A DNA stretch of 61,615 bases, from the NCBI GenBank assembly GCA_018725565.1, contig QLUR01000014.1, positions 1-61,615 of the forward strand, in the 5' to 3' direction. Shown piece after piece: positions 34,150 to 42,484 of this stretch. This DNA is from Bacillota bacterium (GTDB taxonomy: Bacteria > Bacillota > Dethiobacteria > Dethiobacterales > Dethiobacteraceae). Both the position numbers and the translations under genes were made by a program. The notes beneath the pieces are model-generated. The model saw nothing but the letters and a program-made list of their open reading frames with translations, made no database searches and had not been told where the DNA came from. Within the stretch, counting starts at the first letter, position 1; each line of letters opens with the position of its first letter.

Positions 34150-34938
34150 ATGAAAATGTTTGTGTGCATCAAGAGAGTCCCCGATACCTCGGAAGCAGAT
34201 GTGAAAATTGATCAAACAGGAAAGAGCGTTGATAGCAGCAGGTTTTCTTTCGGTATCAATGACGCTGATAACTACGCGGTGGAAGAAGCAGTGCTGATCA
34301 AGGAGGCAAGGGGCGGGGAAATTAAATTTCTCTGTATAGGTCCTAAGGACTCGGATGTTGTTATCCGCATGTCATTGGCCAAAGGCGGAGAAAGCGCTGT
34401 CCGTATTGAGGACCCGCGCATTAACCAGAAAGATCCGCTGCAAGTTGCCAAGGTGCTGGCTGCGGCAATTAAAAGAGAACAATTCGACCTGGTAATGACA
34501 GGCTGTATGTCCGCTGACGACAGCAACATGTCGGTAGGCGTAGCTTTGGCCGAGGAGCTGGGAGTGTCTCATGCCGCAATGGTGAAAAGCGTGGAAATAC
34601 TGGACGGTAAGATTAAGGTAAAGCGCGAACTGGAAGGCGGCCTGACTGAAGTGGTGGAAATGTCTCTGCCTGCCGTAATCACCATTCAGACAGGTATAAA
34701 TGTGCCTCGCTATGCACCGGTCCGCGGTATCCGCGAAGCACAGAAAAAGGAACTTAAGGTCCTGAAACTGGAAGACCTTGGACTGGCTGAAGAGGAAGTA
34801 AGTGAAGCCGGTTCACGCGTTGAACTGATGAAATTGTATATTCCTGTTGTTGCTTCAAACGCTGAAATGATTCAAGGAACACCCGATGAAAAAGCTGAAA
34901 TCATGGCCGTCAAAATGGTGAAAGGGGGCCTGCTGTAA
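34150..34938 (+). CDS. etfB: Electron transfer flavoprotein beta subunit
   Basis: The 262-residue product begins MKMFVCIKRVPDTSEADVKI and has the adenine-nucleotide-binding pattern of EtfB (GCMSADDSNMSVGVALAEELG, about 118-138). Bifurcating EtfB proteins hold a second FAD here; sequence reading alone cannot settle which type this is. ATG 34150 follows GGGAGGTGG. The TAATG junction couples it to etfA. Confidence 0.95.
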   Translation: MKMFVCIKRVPDTSEADVKIDQTGKSVDSSRFSFGINDADNYAVEEAVLIKEARGGEIKFLCIGPKDSDVVIRMSLAKGGESAVRIEDPRINQKDPLQVAKVLAAAIKREQFDLVMTGCMSADDSNMSVGVALAEELGVSHAAMVKSVEILDGKIKVKRELEGGLTEVVEMSLPAVITIQTGINVPRYAPVRGIREAQKKELKVLKLEDLGLAEEEVSEAGSRVELMKLYIPVVASNAEMIQGTPDEKAEIMAVKMVKGGLL

Positions 34939-35912
34939 TGGGTGACATTTTTGTCCTGGCCGAACACCGTCGTGGAGAGTTGCGCGAGGTAAGCCTGGAA
35001 ATGTTGGCTGCCGCCTCCAGCGTGGCGCCCCAGCTTGGGGGTAAAATCACAGCCATCCTGCTTGGCAGCGGGGTCAATTCTTTTGCCGAAAAACTGGCTG
35101 GCTACAGCGATAAGGTTCTTTATGTGGACGATCCCCTTTTTGCAGAATATAACTCAGAAAAATACCAGTTAGCTCTGTCTGACCTGATCAGCCGGTATCA
35201 GCCGGAATTAGTGATGGTCCCTCATACCACGCAGGGTGTGGATATGGCACCTGCCTTGGCCGTGGAACTAAAAATGCCTTTTGTGGCCGATGTGGCGGGG
35301 TTGAGCTTTGAAGGAGGCAAGCTGCAGCCGGTAAGGACGTATTATCAGGGCAAGATAAATGCCGATTTTGCCTTTAAAGGAAAACCTCCTTACCTGATTA
35401 CCGTCAGGGAATCATCCTTCAGTGCAGGGGACCCGTCGAAACAGGGGACAGTTGAAAAAATAGCCTCCCCGCTGAAGGAAGACATTCAGTACCGCAAGTT
35501 TGTAGAGTATATTGAAGCTGTTGTAGGCGACGTGGATATCAGTCAGGCGGAAATCCTGGTAGCCATCGGCCGCGGTCTTAGGGAAGAAAAGAATTTGTCG
35601 ATGATCGAAGACCTGGCTAAGTCCATTAACGCCGTTATTGCCGGTTCGCGCGCCGCCATTGATGCCGGTTGGCTGCCCCATGACCGCCAGGTCGGCACCT
35701 CGGGGAAGAATGTAAAACCTAAAGTCTACATTGCCATCGGTATATCAGGCGCCTTTCAACACCTGGCCGGCATGAAAGCAGCCAAAACCATTATTGCCAT
35801 TAACAAGGACCCGAATGCACCTATTTTTACAGTCGCTGACTATGCCATAGTCGACGACCTCTTTAAAGTGGTTCCCAAGCTGACAGAAAAACTCAAGGAA
35901 TTAAGGGCATAG
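34938..35912 (+). CDS. etfA: Electron transfer flavoprotein alpha subunit
   Basis: The 324-residue product has an N-terminal ETF domain and the C-terminal FAD domain with VGTSGKNVKPKVYIAIGISGAFQH and the closing NKDPNAPIFTVADYAIVDDLFKVVP. Its ATG shares one base with the etfB stop. No acyl-CoA dehydrogenase gene lies nearby; the adjacent partners are HdrCB and HdrA. Confidence 0.95.
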   Translation: MGDIFVLAEHRRGELREVSLEMLAAASSVAPQLGGKITAILLGSGVNSFAEKLAGYSDKVLYVDDPLFAEYNSEKYQLALSDLISRYQPELVMVPHTTQGVDMAPALAVELKMPFVADVAGLSFEGGKLQPVRTYYQGKINADFAFKGKPPYLITVRESSFSAGDPSKQGTVEKIASPLKEDIQYRKFVEYIEAVVGDVDISQAEILVAIGRGLREEKNLSMIEDLAKSINAVIAGSRAAIDAGWLPHDRQVGTSGKNVKPKVYIAIGISGAFQHLAGMKAAKTIIAINKDPNAPIFTVADYAIVDDLFKVVPKLTEKLKELRA

Positions 35913-35968
35913 GAGACAGCATTGCTATTGTCGCCTGACTGCAGCTAATTGGAGGATTAAAATGTGTT

Positions 35969-37969
35969 ATGAGCAGTAAACCGAAAATCGGCGTTTATAT
36001 CTGCCATTGCGGAATTAATATCGCTAAAACGGTGGATGTAGAGGAACTGACCAGGTATGCGGTCAAGCTTCCGAATGTCAGGGTGGCACGTGACTATTCC
36101 TATATGTGTTCTGATCCCGGTCAGCTTATGATCAGGGAGGACATCAGGAAAAACGGATTAAACCGGGTTGTGGTCGCCTCCTGCTCACCCCGTATGCACG
36201 AACTGACCTTTCGCAAGGCTCTGGTCGAAGCCGGCCTGAATCCGTATTATTTGGAGATAGCAAATATCAGGGAACACTGTTCCTGGGTACACAAGGATAA
36301 GCAGGAGGCGACCGCCAAGGCCAAGAAACTGCTGCAGGCCGCTGTGGCCAAAGTAAGGTTCCTTGAGCCTCTGCAAGAAAAGGAAGTTGATGTGGAAGCC
36401 TCGGCATTGATTATCGGTGGGGGTATTGCCGGAATTCAAGCCTCGCTTGATATCGCCAATGCCGGTTTTAAAGTATACTTGGTAGAGAAAACACCTTCCA
36501 TCGGGGGCAGGATGTCTCAGCTTGACAAAACATTTCCGACTCTGGACTGCTCCGCCTGTATTCTGACTCCGAAGATGGTGGATGCAGCCAGTCATCCTAA
36601 CATCACCCTTCTGACCTATTCGCAGGTGGAAAGCATCACTGGTTATGTGGGTAATTTCCAGGTAAAAGTTCGCAAAAAGGCGCGATATGTTGATTTTAGC
36701 AAATGTACGGGCTGCGGGCTTTGTGCGGAGGAATGCCGGCTGGCTGACCGCGTTAAAAGTGAATTTAACATGGGAATAGGTAACCGTTCCGCTATCTACC
36801 TGCCTTTCCCGCAGGCTGTGCCTGCCAAGTATACGGTCGATCCGCACAGTTGCCTGTTCCTGACAAGGGGTAAATGCGGTAAGTCTCCCAAGTGCGTAGA
36901 GGCCTGTCCGGCCGGAGCTGTCGATTTTGAGCAAAAGGATGAGATTGTCGAATTTAAAACCGGGACAGTCATCGTGGCCACGGGTTTTGATGTGTTTGAT
37001 GCCGCGCGGAAGCCTGAGTACGGTTACAGTGATTACGACAACGTACTTACCGGTCTGGAAATGGAGCGCCTTATTTCATCTTCCGGCCCCACGGGCGGCA
37101 AACTGGTTCTTGGCAAAGGGGACGGGGAATATGTTCCCAAAGAAATTGCTTTCATCAAATGCGTGGGTTCCCGGGACAAAAGTACGGGAAACGAGTACTG
37201 CTCCCGCGTATGCTGTATGTATACCGCCAAGCTGGCTCACCTGGTGAAAGACAAGCTCCCCGAAGCCAACGTCAGAATTTATTACATGGATGTTCGCGCC
37301 TTCGGCAAGGGCTTTGAAGAGTTTTACGACCGGGTGCGCCGCGAAGGCGTCCGCTATATCCGCGGGAACCCCTCGGAGATTTTTAAAAGAAACGGCAAGC
37401 TTGTAATCATGGTGGAAGATACCTTAACGGCCAAGCCGCTGGAAGATGAAGTCGACATGGTGGTTCTGGCGGTTGGCCTGGAACCGCGACGGGACGCCAG
37501 GGAAGTGATCGACCTGTTAAGGCTGTCGCAGTCTTCAGACCGCTTTTTCCTGGAGGCGCATCCTAAGCTTGCGCCTGTGGATACGGCTACCGAAGGAGTA
37601 TATCTGGCCGGTTGCGCCCAGGGTCCCAAGGACATTCCGGATACGGTGGCCCAGGCTAAAGGAGCGGCATCATCCGCCCTTGTACTTCTTTCCAGCGGGA
37701 AAGTAAAGGTGCAGGCTCAGATATCATGGGTGAACGAGGCAACCTGCCGTGGCTGCGGTTACTGTGTTGAGATTTGTCCTTATACGGCCATCGAATTGGT
37801 GTCAGTTAACAAGATGGGCCACGAAGTGAATGTGGCCCGGGTCAATGAGGCACTCTGCAAAGGTTGCGGAGCCTGCGCCGCCGGCTGCCTGTCGGGGTCA
37901 GTCCAGCAAAAGTCATTTATGGACAGCCAGATTCTGCCGCAAATAGCAGCCTTGGGGGGTAAGTCATGA
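35969..37969 (+). CDS. hdrA: Heterodisulfide reductase subunit A-like protein HdrA
   Basis: The 666-residue flavoprotein has an N-terminal Fe-S region (CHC at 10-12, further Cys near 46 and 70), an FAD-binding GGGIAGIQASLDIANAG (about 150-166) with the HdrA-specific cluster region LDCSACILTPKM, an inserted ferredoxin-type domain (CTGCGLCAEEC; CGKSPKCVEACP), a thioredoxin-reductase-like part, and a C-terminal ferredoxin domain (CRGCGYCVEICP, CKGCGACAAGC). HdrA is the bifurcating flavin subunit of Hdr complexes. The C-terminal ferredoxin marks the long form. Its stop overlaps the mvhD start (ATGA). Confidence 0.95.
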   Translation: MSSKPKIGVYICHCGINIAKTVDVEELTRYAVKLPNVRVARDYSYMCSDPGQLMIREDIRKNGLNRVVVASCSPRMHELTFRKALVEAGLNPYYLEIANIREHCSWVHKDKQEATAKAKKLLQAAVAKVRFLEPLQEKEVDVEASALIIGGGIAGIQASLDIANAGFKVYLVEKTPSIGGRMSQLDKTFPTLDCSACILTPKMVDAASHPNITLLTYSQVESITGYVGNFQVKVRKKARYVDFSKCTGCGLCAEECRLADRVKSEFNMGIGNRSAIYLPFPQAVPAKYTVDPHSCLFLTRGKCGKSPKCVEACPAGAVDFEQKDEIVEFKTGTVIVATGFDVFDAARKPEYGYSDYDNVLTGLEMERLISSSGPTGGKLVLGKGDGEYVPKEIAFIKCVGSRDKSTGNEYCSRVCCMYTAKLAHLVKDKLPEANVRIYYMDVRAFGKGFEEFYDRVRREGVRYIRGNPSEIFKRNGKLVIMVEDTLTAKPLEDEVDMVVLAVGLEPRRDAREVIDLLRLSQSSDRFFLEAHPKLAPVDTATEGVYLAGCAQGPKDIPDTVAQAKGAASSALVLLSSGKVKVQAQISWVNEATCRGCGYCVEICPYTAIELVSVNKMGHEVNVARVNEALCKGCGACAAGCLSGSVQQKSFMDSQILPQIAALGGKS

Positions 37970-38397
37970 GTGAGAAGTTCGAACCTAATGTAGTTGCCTT
38001 TCTGTGCAACTGGTGTTCCTATGCCGGTGCGGACCTTGCCGGTACCAGCAGGATTGAGTATCCCCCGAACCTCCATGTCATCAGGGTTATGTGTTCCGGC
38101 AGGGTCAACCCGCTGTTTATAGTAAACGCCCTGCAACAGGGTGCCGACGGAGTTTTGGTTTCAGGCTGTCATCCAGGGGACTGTCACTACATGGAAGGTA
38201 ACTTTTTAGCCCGCCGGAGATTTGCGCTGATGAGAGAACTGCTGAATTTCGTGGGAGTGGATGAAAGCCGTTTCAATATGAGCTGGGTTTCCGCGTCAGA
38301 AGGCGCAAAATGGAAGGACGTGGTAACGGGAGTGGTTAACAATTTGCGTGAGGCCGGCGCCTTTACGGAATTTCCCAGGAAAAAGATTGATTGGTAG
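37966..38397 (+). CDS. mvhD: MvhD/FloxD-type [2Fe-2S] hydrogenase iron-sulfur subunit
   Basis: The 143-residue product is the MvhD family: AFLCNWCSYAGADLAG at the N-terminus, VMCSGRVNP, and GCHPGDCHYMEGN. The five Cys hold a [2Fe-2S] cluster. MvhD docks hydrogenase, formate dehydrogenase or Flox modules onto HdrA. It overlaps hdrA by 4 bp. Confidence 0.94.
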   Translation: MSEKFEPNVVAFLCNWCSYAGADLAGTSRIEYPPNLHVIRVMCSGRVNPLFIVNALQQGADGVLVSGCHPGDCHYMEGNFLARRRFALMRELLNFVGVDESRFNMSWVSASEGAKWKDVVTGVVNNLREAGAFTEFPRKKIDW

Positions 38398-38412
38398 AAG
38401 GAGGGAAAATCA

Positions 38413-39396
38413 TTGCCTGACCTTGAAAAGCTAAGGGCATTAGCCAAAGAGACCATCTCCCGCGATGATATTAAGTGCCTGATCGGTTGGAGACCGGGCA
38501 CTTACGGCTATCGCACCTCACCACACTTTGTCAGGAGCCCTGAAGATGCTGACCAGTTGATTTTTTCTCCGCTGTGCAGCTCCAACCTGGCCACCTATCT
38601 TACCCTGGCAGAAAAACGGCCTGTTCCTCGCGGCGCTCAACCGGATACGCGCAAAGTAGCGATATTGGTCAAAGGCTGTGACAGCCGGGCGGTAGTGCAG
38701 CAAGTGGCTGAGCAGGGAATTAAAAGAGAGGCTGTTTATGTAATCGGCTGCCCCTGTGAGGGGATTATAGATCTCAGGAAGTTGGAGGACAAGTATCCTC
38801 ATACTTTAGAGAGGGTGGAAGCAAGGTGGGAAAACGGCAAAATCAGCCTGGACCTGCCTGGTGGCAGAGCAGTCTTTCCCCGGGAGGAGATTGTTGCCGG
38901 GAAATGCCTGACTTGCCGCTATCCCAACCCTGTTATCGCCGATGTTACTGTGGGAGAAGACGTGGAAGTCAGAGGCAGTGCCGGTTTCGAAGACATTAAC
39001 TGGTTGGAAGTGAAAAACGCGCAAGAAAGATGGGCGTTTTGGCGGGATAAAGTCAACAGTTGTCTCAGGTGCTATTCATGCCGCAATGTCTGTCCGATGT
39101 GTTACTGCGAGGAATGTATCCTGGAGAAGCAAAATCCTGCCTGGATTCAGCGCTCGGTAAACATCTCGGAAAATACTGCTTTTCAATTGGCCAGGGCGTT
39201 CCACCTGGCCGGACGCTGTATAGAATGCGGGGAATGTGAACGGGTTTGTCCTGTTGAAATACCACTGACTCACCTGAACAGAAAACTTGTTAAGGAAGTA
39301 TCTGAACAATTTGCTTTTACGCCGGGGGTTGACCCTGAGGCCAAACCGCTGCTTGTGGGCTACCGCCCTAATGACAAGGAAGACTTTATTTTATAG
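38413..39396 (+). CDS. Flox-type Fe-S protein with FrhB-like N-terminus
   Basis: The 327-residue product combines an N-terminal FrhB/FdhB-like part (VKGCDSRAVVQ, YVIGCPCEGI, GKCLTCRYPNP) with two clustered Fe-S motifs, CLRCYSCRNVCPMCYCEEC (about 217-235) and CIECGECERVCPVEIP (about 275-290). Such proteins sit beside HdrA-MvhD in Flox (NADH dehydrogenase) clusters and relay electrons toward MvhD. I do not assign FloxB or FloxC. The start is TTG 38413 after AGGAGGG. Confidence 0.85.
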   Translation: MPDLEKLRALAKETISRDDIKCLIGWRPGTYGYRTSPHFVRSPEDADQLIFSPLCSSNLATYLTLAEKRPVPRGAQPDTRKVAILVKGCDSRAVVQQVAEQGIKREAVYVIGCPCEGIIDLRKLEDKYPHTLERVEARWENGKISLDLPGGRAVFPREEIVAGKCLTCRYPNPVIADVTVGEDVEVRGSAGFEDINWLEVKNAQERWAFWRDKVNSCLRCYSCRNVCPMCYCEECILEKQNPAWIQRSVNISENTAFQLARAFHLAGRCIECGECERVCPVEIPLTHLNRKLVKEVSEQFAFTPGVDPEAKPLLVGYRPNDKEDFIL

Positions 39397-39416
39397 TGGT
39401 GGTGATGTATTGAGTT

Positions 39417-40424
39417 ATGAAGCTGAACAAAGATAAATTGGCTGATTTTCTGGCGGCAATTCCCGGAAAGACAATATTTGGCCCGCAGCTAAGCGGTGAA
39501 ACGCTTAAGTTTACCCCAATAACAAAAACCGGCGACCTCTGTCTGACAGCGAACAATACAACTGTTCCTCCTAAAAGCGTTGTTTTTCCCCAGACGGAAA
39601 CCATGCTCAGGTTCGAGCAAGGAGCAACAGACATCAGGACGGCGGAACCGGCGGGCGAAACCGTGCTGTTTGGGATCAGACCCTGCGATGCCAGGGCGAT
39701 GTACATTGTCGACAATGTGTTTTTCTGGGACGTAGATGATCCCTATTACCTGGCAAGACGTACAAATTCAACGTTAGTGGGAATGGCCTGCCTTGACCCC
39801 TGTGTAAACTGCTTTTGCACATCCATGGGGGGCGGCCCCGCTTCTACCGAAGGGTTGGACTTGTTGCTGACAGACTTGGGTGACAGCTATCTGCTGGAGG
39901 TGCTGACGGGGAAGGGTGAAATGCTTTGCCAAGGCGCAGGGAATCTGCTGGATGAAGCATCCGTCGCAGACAAAGAGGCGGCAAAGTTGCTGCAGCAAAA
40001 AGCAGCGGGTCAAATAAGGCGGAAAATCGATCCGTCCGGTATCCCTGCCCGGCTGCCCGCCCTCTGGGAAAGCCCGGTCTGGGAAAAAGTTTCTGCATCT
40101 TGCCTCGGTTGCGGGATCTGTACGTACCTTTGCCCCACCTGTCACTGTTTTGACATGCAAGATGAGACAGAAGGCGCAGAATCCAGGAGATACCGGACCT
40201 GGGATTCCTGCATGTTTCCGGAGTACACACTTCATGCCTCGGGACACAACCCCCGTCCTGCCCGGCGGGAACGCACGCGCAACAGGATCAACCATAAATT
40301 TTCTTACTTTGTGGACAAATTTAAGGTTATTGCTTGCGTGGGCTGTGGCAGGTGTATAAATCTCTGCCCTGTAAACATCGATATTTTGGACATTTTGTCG
40401 AAGGTCGGGGAGGAGGCGCTATGA
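39417..40424 (+). CDS. Flox/sulfhydrogenase-beta-type 4Fe-4S protein
   Basis: The 335-residue product resembles sulfhydrogenase beta and anaerobic sulfite reductase A subunits. It has the N-terminal GPQL and KSVVFPQTETML region, FGIRPCDARAM, ACLDPCVNCFCTSMGGGP, then two ferredoxin motifs, CLGCGICTYLCPTCHCFD (about 223-240) and CVGCGRCINLCPVNIDI (about 303-319). It would pass electrons between the flavin subunit encoded next and the Fe-S chain. Its stop overlaps the next ATG. Confidence 0.87.
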   Translation: MKLNKDKLADFLAAIPGKTIFGPQLSGETLKFTPITKTGDLCLTANNTTVPPKSVVFPQTETMLRFEQGATDIRTAEPAGETVLFGIRPCDARAMYIVDNVFFWDVDDPYYLARRTNSTLVGMACLDPCVNCFCTSMGGGPASTEGLDLLLTDLGDSYLLEVLTGKGEMLCQGAGNLLDEASVADKEAAKLLQQKAAGQIRRKIDPSGIPARLPALWESPVWEKVSASCLGCGICTYLCPTCHCFDMQDETEGAESRRYRTWDSCMFPEYTLHASGHNPRPARRERTRNRINHKFSYFVDKFKVIACVGCGRCINLCPVNIDILDILSKVGEEAL

Positions 40425-41263
40425 ATACTCATCCGTATAAACCAAACATTGCTACTGTGCAGGACACTTGGTTCGAGACTTATGGAGACCGCTGCATTAA
40501 GACTTTTAAGGTGGTCTTTGACGACGAGGAGGTGAGGGACAACTGGACCCACCTTCCCGGCCAGTGTGCCATGATTGGAGTGCTGGGCACAGGGGAGAGC
40601 ATGATCTCTATCTCCTGTTCTCCTACGGAGGGAAAATTTCTCCGCTTTTCAGTCATGCGAGCGGGTAAAGTGACAAAGGCGCTGCACGAGCTCGAAGCGG
40701 GTGACAAGATGACTGTTCGCGGACCCTACGGCAACAACTTCCCGGTCGATGAGTGGAAAGGCAAAAACATTATTACCATTGGCGGAGGAATAGGGCAGGC
40801 ACCGTTGCGTCCCATTATCGAATACATCAGGGCCAAAAAAGCGGAATATGGCGACCTGACAGTTGTGTACGGGGCCAGGACCTCGGCTGACTTGTGCTTC
40901 AAAGGGGAATTCAGTGAGCTGGCAAAGGTTGAAAACACCAGTTGTCGTCTTTCTATTGACGTGAAAGAAGAAGACTGGCCCCACTATGTGGGCTTTGTCC
41001 CGGCCCTGCTGATGGAGATCAACCCCTCATTCGAAAATACTATTGCCATAACCTGCGGCCCGCCCATCATGATCAATTTTGTGCTGCAGAACCTGAAAAA
41101 ACTTAACTTTCCTGACGAACAGATCTACACAACCCTTGAGAACAGGATGAAATGCGGTATTGGTAAATGTGGCCGCTGCAATGCGGGCAATCTTTATGTT
41201 TGTAAAGACGGACCGGTGTTTTCCTACGCGACGCTTAAAAATGTGCCGGAAGCCTTTGCTTAA
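40421..41263 (+). CDS. FAD/NAD(P)-binding subunit (FloxA/sulfhydrogenase-gamma type)
   Basis: The 280-residue product is a ferredoxin-NADP reductase-like subunit: an FAD domain (FSVMRAGKVTKAL, DKMTVRGPYGNNFPV), an NAD(P) domain (IITIGGGIGQAPLRPII, VVYGARTSADLCF, ITCGPPIMINFVL) and a C-terminal [2Fe-2S] site (MKCGIGKCGRCNAG-x8-C). It is the likely NAD(P)H entry or exit point of the HdrA-MvhD-Flox assembly. ATG 40421 follows GGGGAGGAGG and overlaps the previous stop. Confidence 0.92.
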   Translation: MNTHPYKPNIATVQDTWFETYGDRCIKTFKVVFDDEEVRDNWTHLPGQCAMIGVLGTGESMISISCSPTEGKFLRFSVMRAGKVTKALHELEAGDKMTVRGPYGNNFPVDEWKGKNIITIGGGIGQAPLRPIIEYIRAKKAEYGDLTVVYGARTSADLCFKGEFSELAKVENTSCRLSIDVKEEDWPHYVGFVPALLMEINPSFENTIAITCGPPIMINFVLQNLKKLNFPDEQIYTTLENRMKCGIGKCGRCNAGNLYVCKDGPVFSYATLKNVPEAFA

Positions 41264-41354
41264 TACAGGGTACTGCCGCTGCGGACCAAAAATTCAGGTA
41301 AACAATAGTATTGATATAGATTGTGGCGCTGCGATACGGGCGCCATAATTATCT

Positions 41355-41383
41355 CTTGGCAGGTTTTGCCCTTCGCTGTATAA
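41355..41383 (+). promoter_or_regulatory. Sigma-A promoter before the RseC-family gene
   Basis: TTGGCA (41355-41360) and TATAAT (41378-41383) with a 17-bp spacer lie 52 bp before the ATG. A short imperfect TGGCGC/GCGCCA hairpin (41324-41345) lies just upstream and may end the flox transcript weakly. Confidence 0.75.
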
Positions 41384-41435
41384 TCGTTATTAAGATTAGC
41401 AGCAGGGGGAAACTTATGGACAGGAGGGTTGCGCG

Positions 41436-41867
41436 ATGGAGCAAGTCGGTCGGATTGTGGAAATTGTTGGGGACAAAGCAAAAGTTTTAGTTGAACGCGG
41501 CGAGGTCTGCGGTAAATGTGGCGGCTGTGGCATCAGCCTATCCGGAAAAGGTGAAAACTATTTGCAGGCGCTGAATACGGTTAATGCAGCGGTAGGACAG
41601 ACAGTCAGGGTAACTTCCGATACCGGACAGGTATTAAAGGCCTCTTTTGTTGTATATATTGTGCCAATTTTGTCGCTGCTGTCCGGTCTCTGGCTTGGTC
41701 AACTGTTAGACGGCGATCTGTCCGCTCTCATTCTCGGTGTTGTTTTCCTGCTGTTGTCTTACCTGGTGGTGCGGGCTTATGACCGGAAGGTGGCGCGTGG
41801 CAAGGTGCAAGCTGCGGTTGTGGAAGTACTGGAGGAGCCGGCTGTCCCGGCTGACGAGCGATGTTAG
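41436..41867 (+). CDS. SoxR-reducing system / RseC family protein
   Basis: The 143-residue membrane protein has an N-terminal Cys cluster VCGKCGGCG (about 24-32) and two adjacent membrane helices (about 70-110), the RseC/MucC pattern. In other bacteria RseC proteins work with Rnf/Rsx electron-transport complexes or sigma-E control; here the neighbours are redox proteins, so a membrane redox role is more likely. ATG 41436 is preceded by GGAGGG. It overlaps the next gene by 7 bp. Confidence 0.88.
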   Translation: MEQVGRIVEIVGDKAKVLVERGEVCGKCGGCGISLSGKGENYLQALNTVNAAVGQTVRVTSDTGQVLKASFVVYIVPILSLLSGLWLGQLLDGDLSALILGVVFLLLSYLVVRAYDRKVARGKVQAAVVEVLEEPAVPADERC

Positions 41868-42433
41868 TGCTGGGCGTGGCTGGCAGCCCGAGGCGAGGCG
41901 GTAACTCGGAGTTGTTGCTTGATGAGGCGCTGGCCGGAGCCAGGGAAGCAGGAACTGTTGCGGAAAAAATCGTCCTGGCCGAGCTCTGTCTTTCACCTTG
42001 TACGGCTTGCGGAACCTGTGACAAAACGGGCCGCTGCCCTATTGCTGATGATATGCAGGAAATTTACCGCCTGCTTTCCAGCTGCACCGCCCTGGTCTTT
42101 GCTACGCCAATCTATTTTTATTCCGTAACTGCCTGGGCCAAGGCGTTTATTGACCGTACCCAAGCTTTGTGGGCACAAAAGTATGTCCTGAAAAGTATGC
42201 CGGAAATGTCAGCCAGACGGGCAGCCTTTATTGCAGTTGGTGCTACACGGGGAAAGAGCTTGTTTGACGGTCCGCAGCTGACCATGAAGTATTTTTTTGA
42301 TGCCGCGGGCTTTACCTGTATTGATTCGCTGCTTTTAAAAGGACTTGATGAAAAAGGCGCTGTCCTGCAATTTCCGGAATATCTGGAGAAGGCCAGGGCA
42401 CTGGGCCGCTCCCTGGTGGAGAGCGGGCAATGA
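41861..42433 (+). CDS. Iron-sulfur flavoprotein (Isf), NADPH-dependent FMN reductase fold
   Basis: The 190-residue product has the flavodoxin-like start LVLGVAGSPRRGGNSELLLDEAL and the compact [4Fe-4S] motif CTACGTCDKTGRC (CX2CX2CX5C, about 47-59) diagnostic of Isf proteins, then PIYFYSVTAWAKAFIDR for FMN binding. Isf proteins move single electrons from ferredoxin and may detoxify oxygen species. ATG 41861 overlaps the RseC-family stop. Confidence 0.9.
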   Translation: MLVLGVAGSPRRGGNSELLLDEALAGAREAGTVAEKIVLAELCLSPCTACGTCDKTGRCPIADDMQEIYRLLSSCTALVFATPIYFYSVTAWAKAFIDRTQALWAQKYVLKSMPEMSARRAAFIAVGATRGKSLFDGPQLTMKYFFDAAGFTCIDSLLLKGLDEKGAVLQFPEYLEKARALGRSLVESGQ

Positions 42434-42484
42434 TATGTTGTCCGGCCGTTTTGTGTGTATCCTATTAGTGCTGGAGGGAGTCAA

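Noticed and set aside
36000-37969. Selenocysteine in HdrA or the neighbouring Hdr subunits
   Set aside because: All expected Cys positions are encoded by Cys codons, and no in-frame TGA interrupts the conserved regions.
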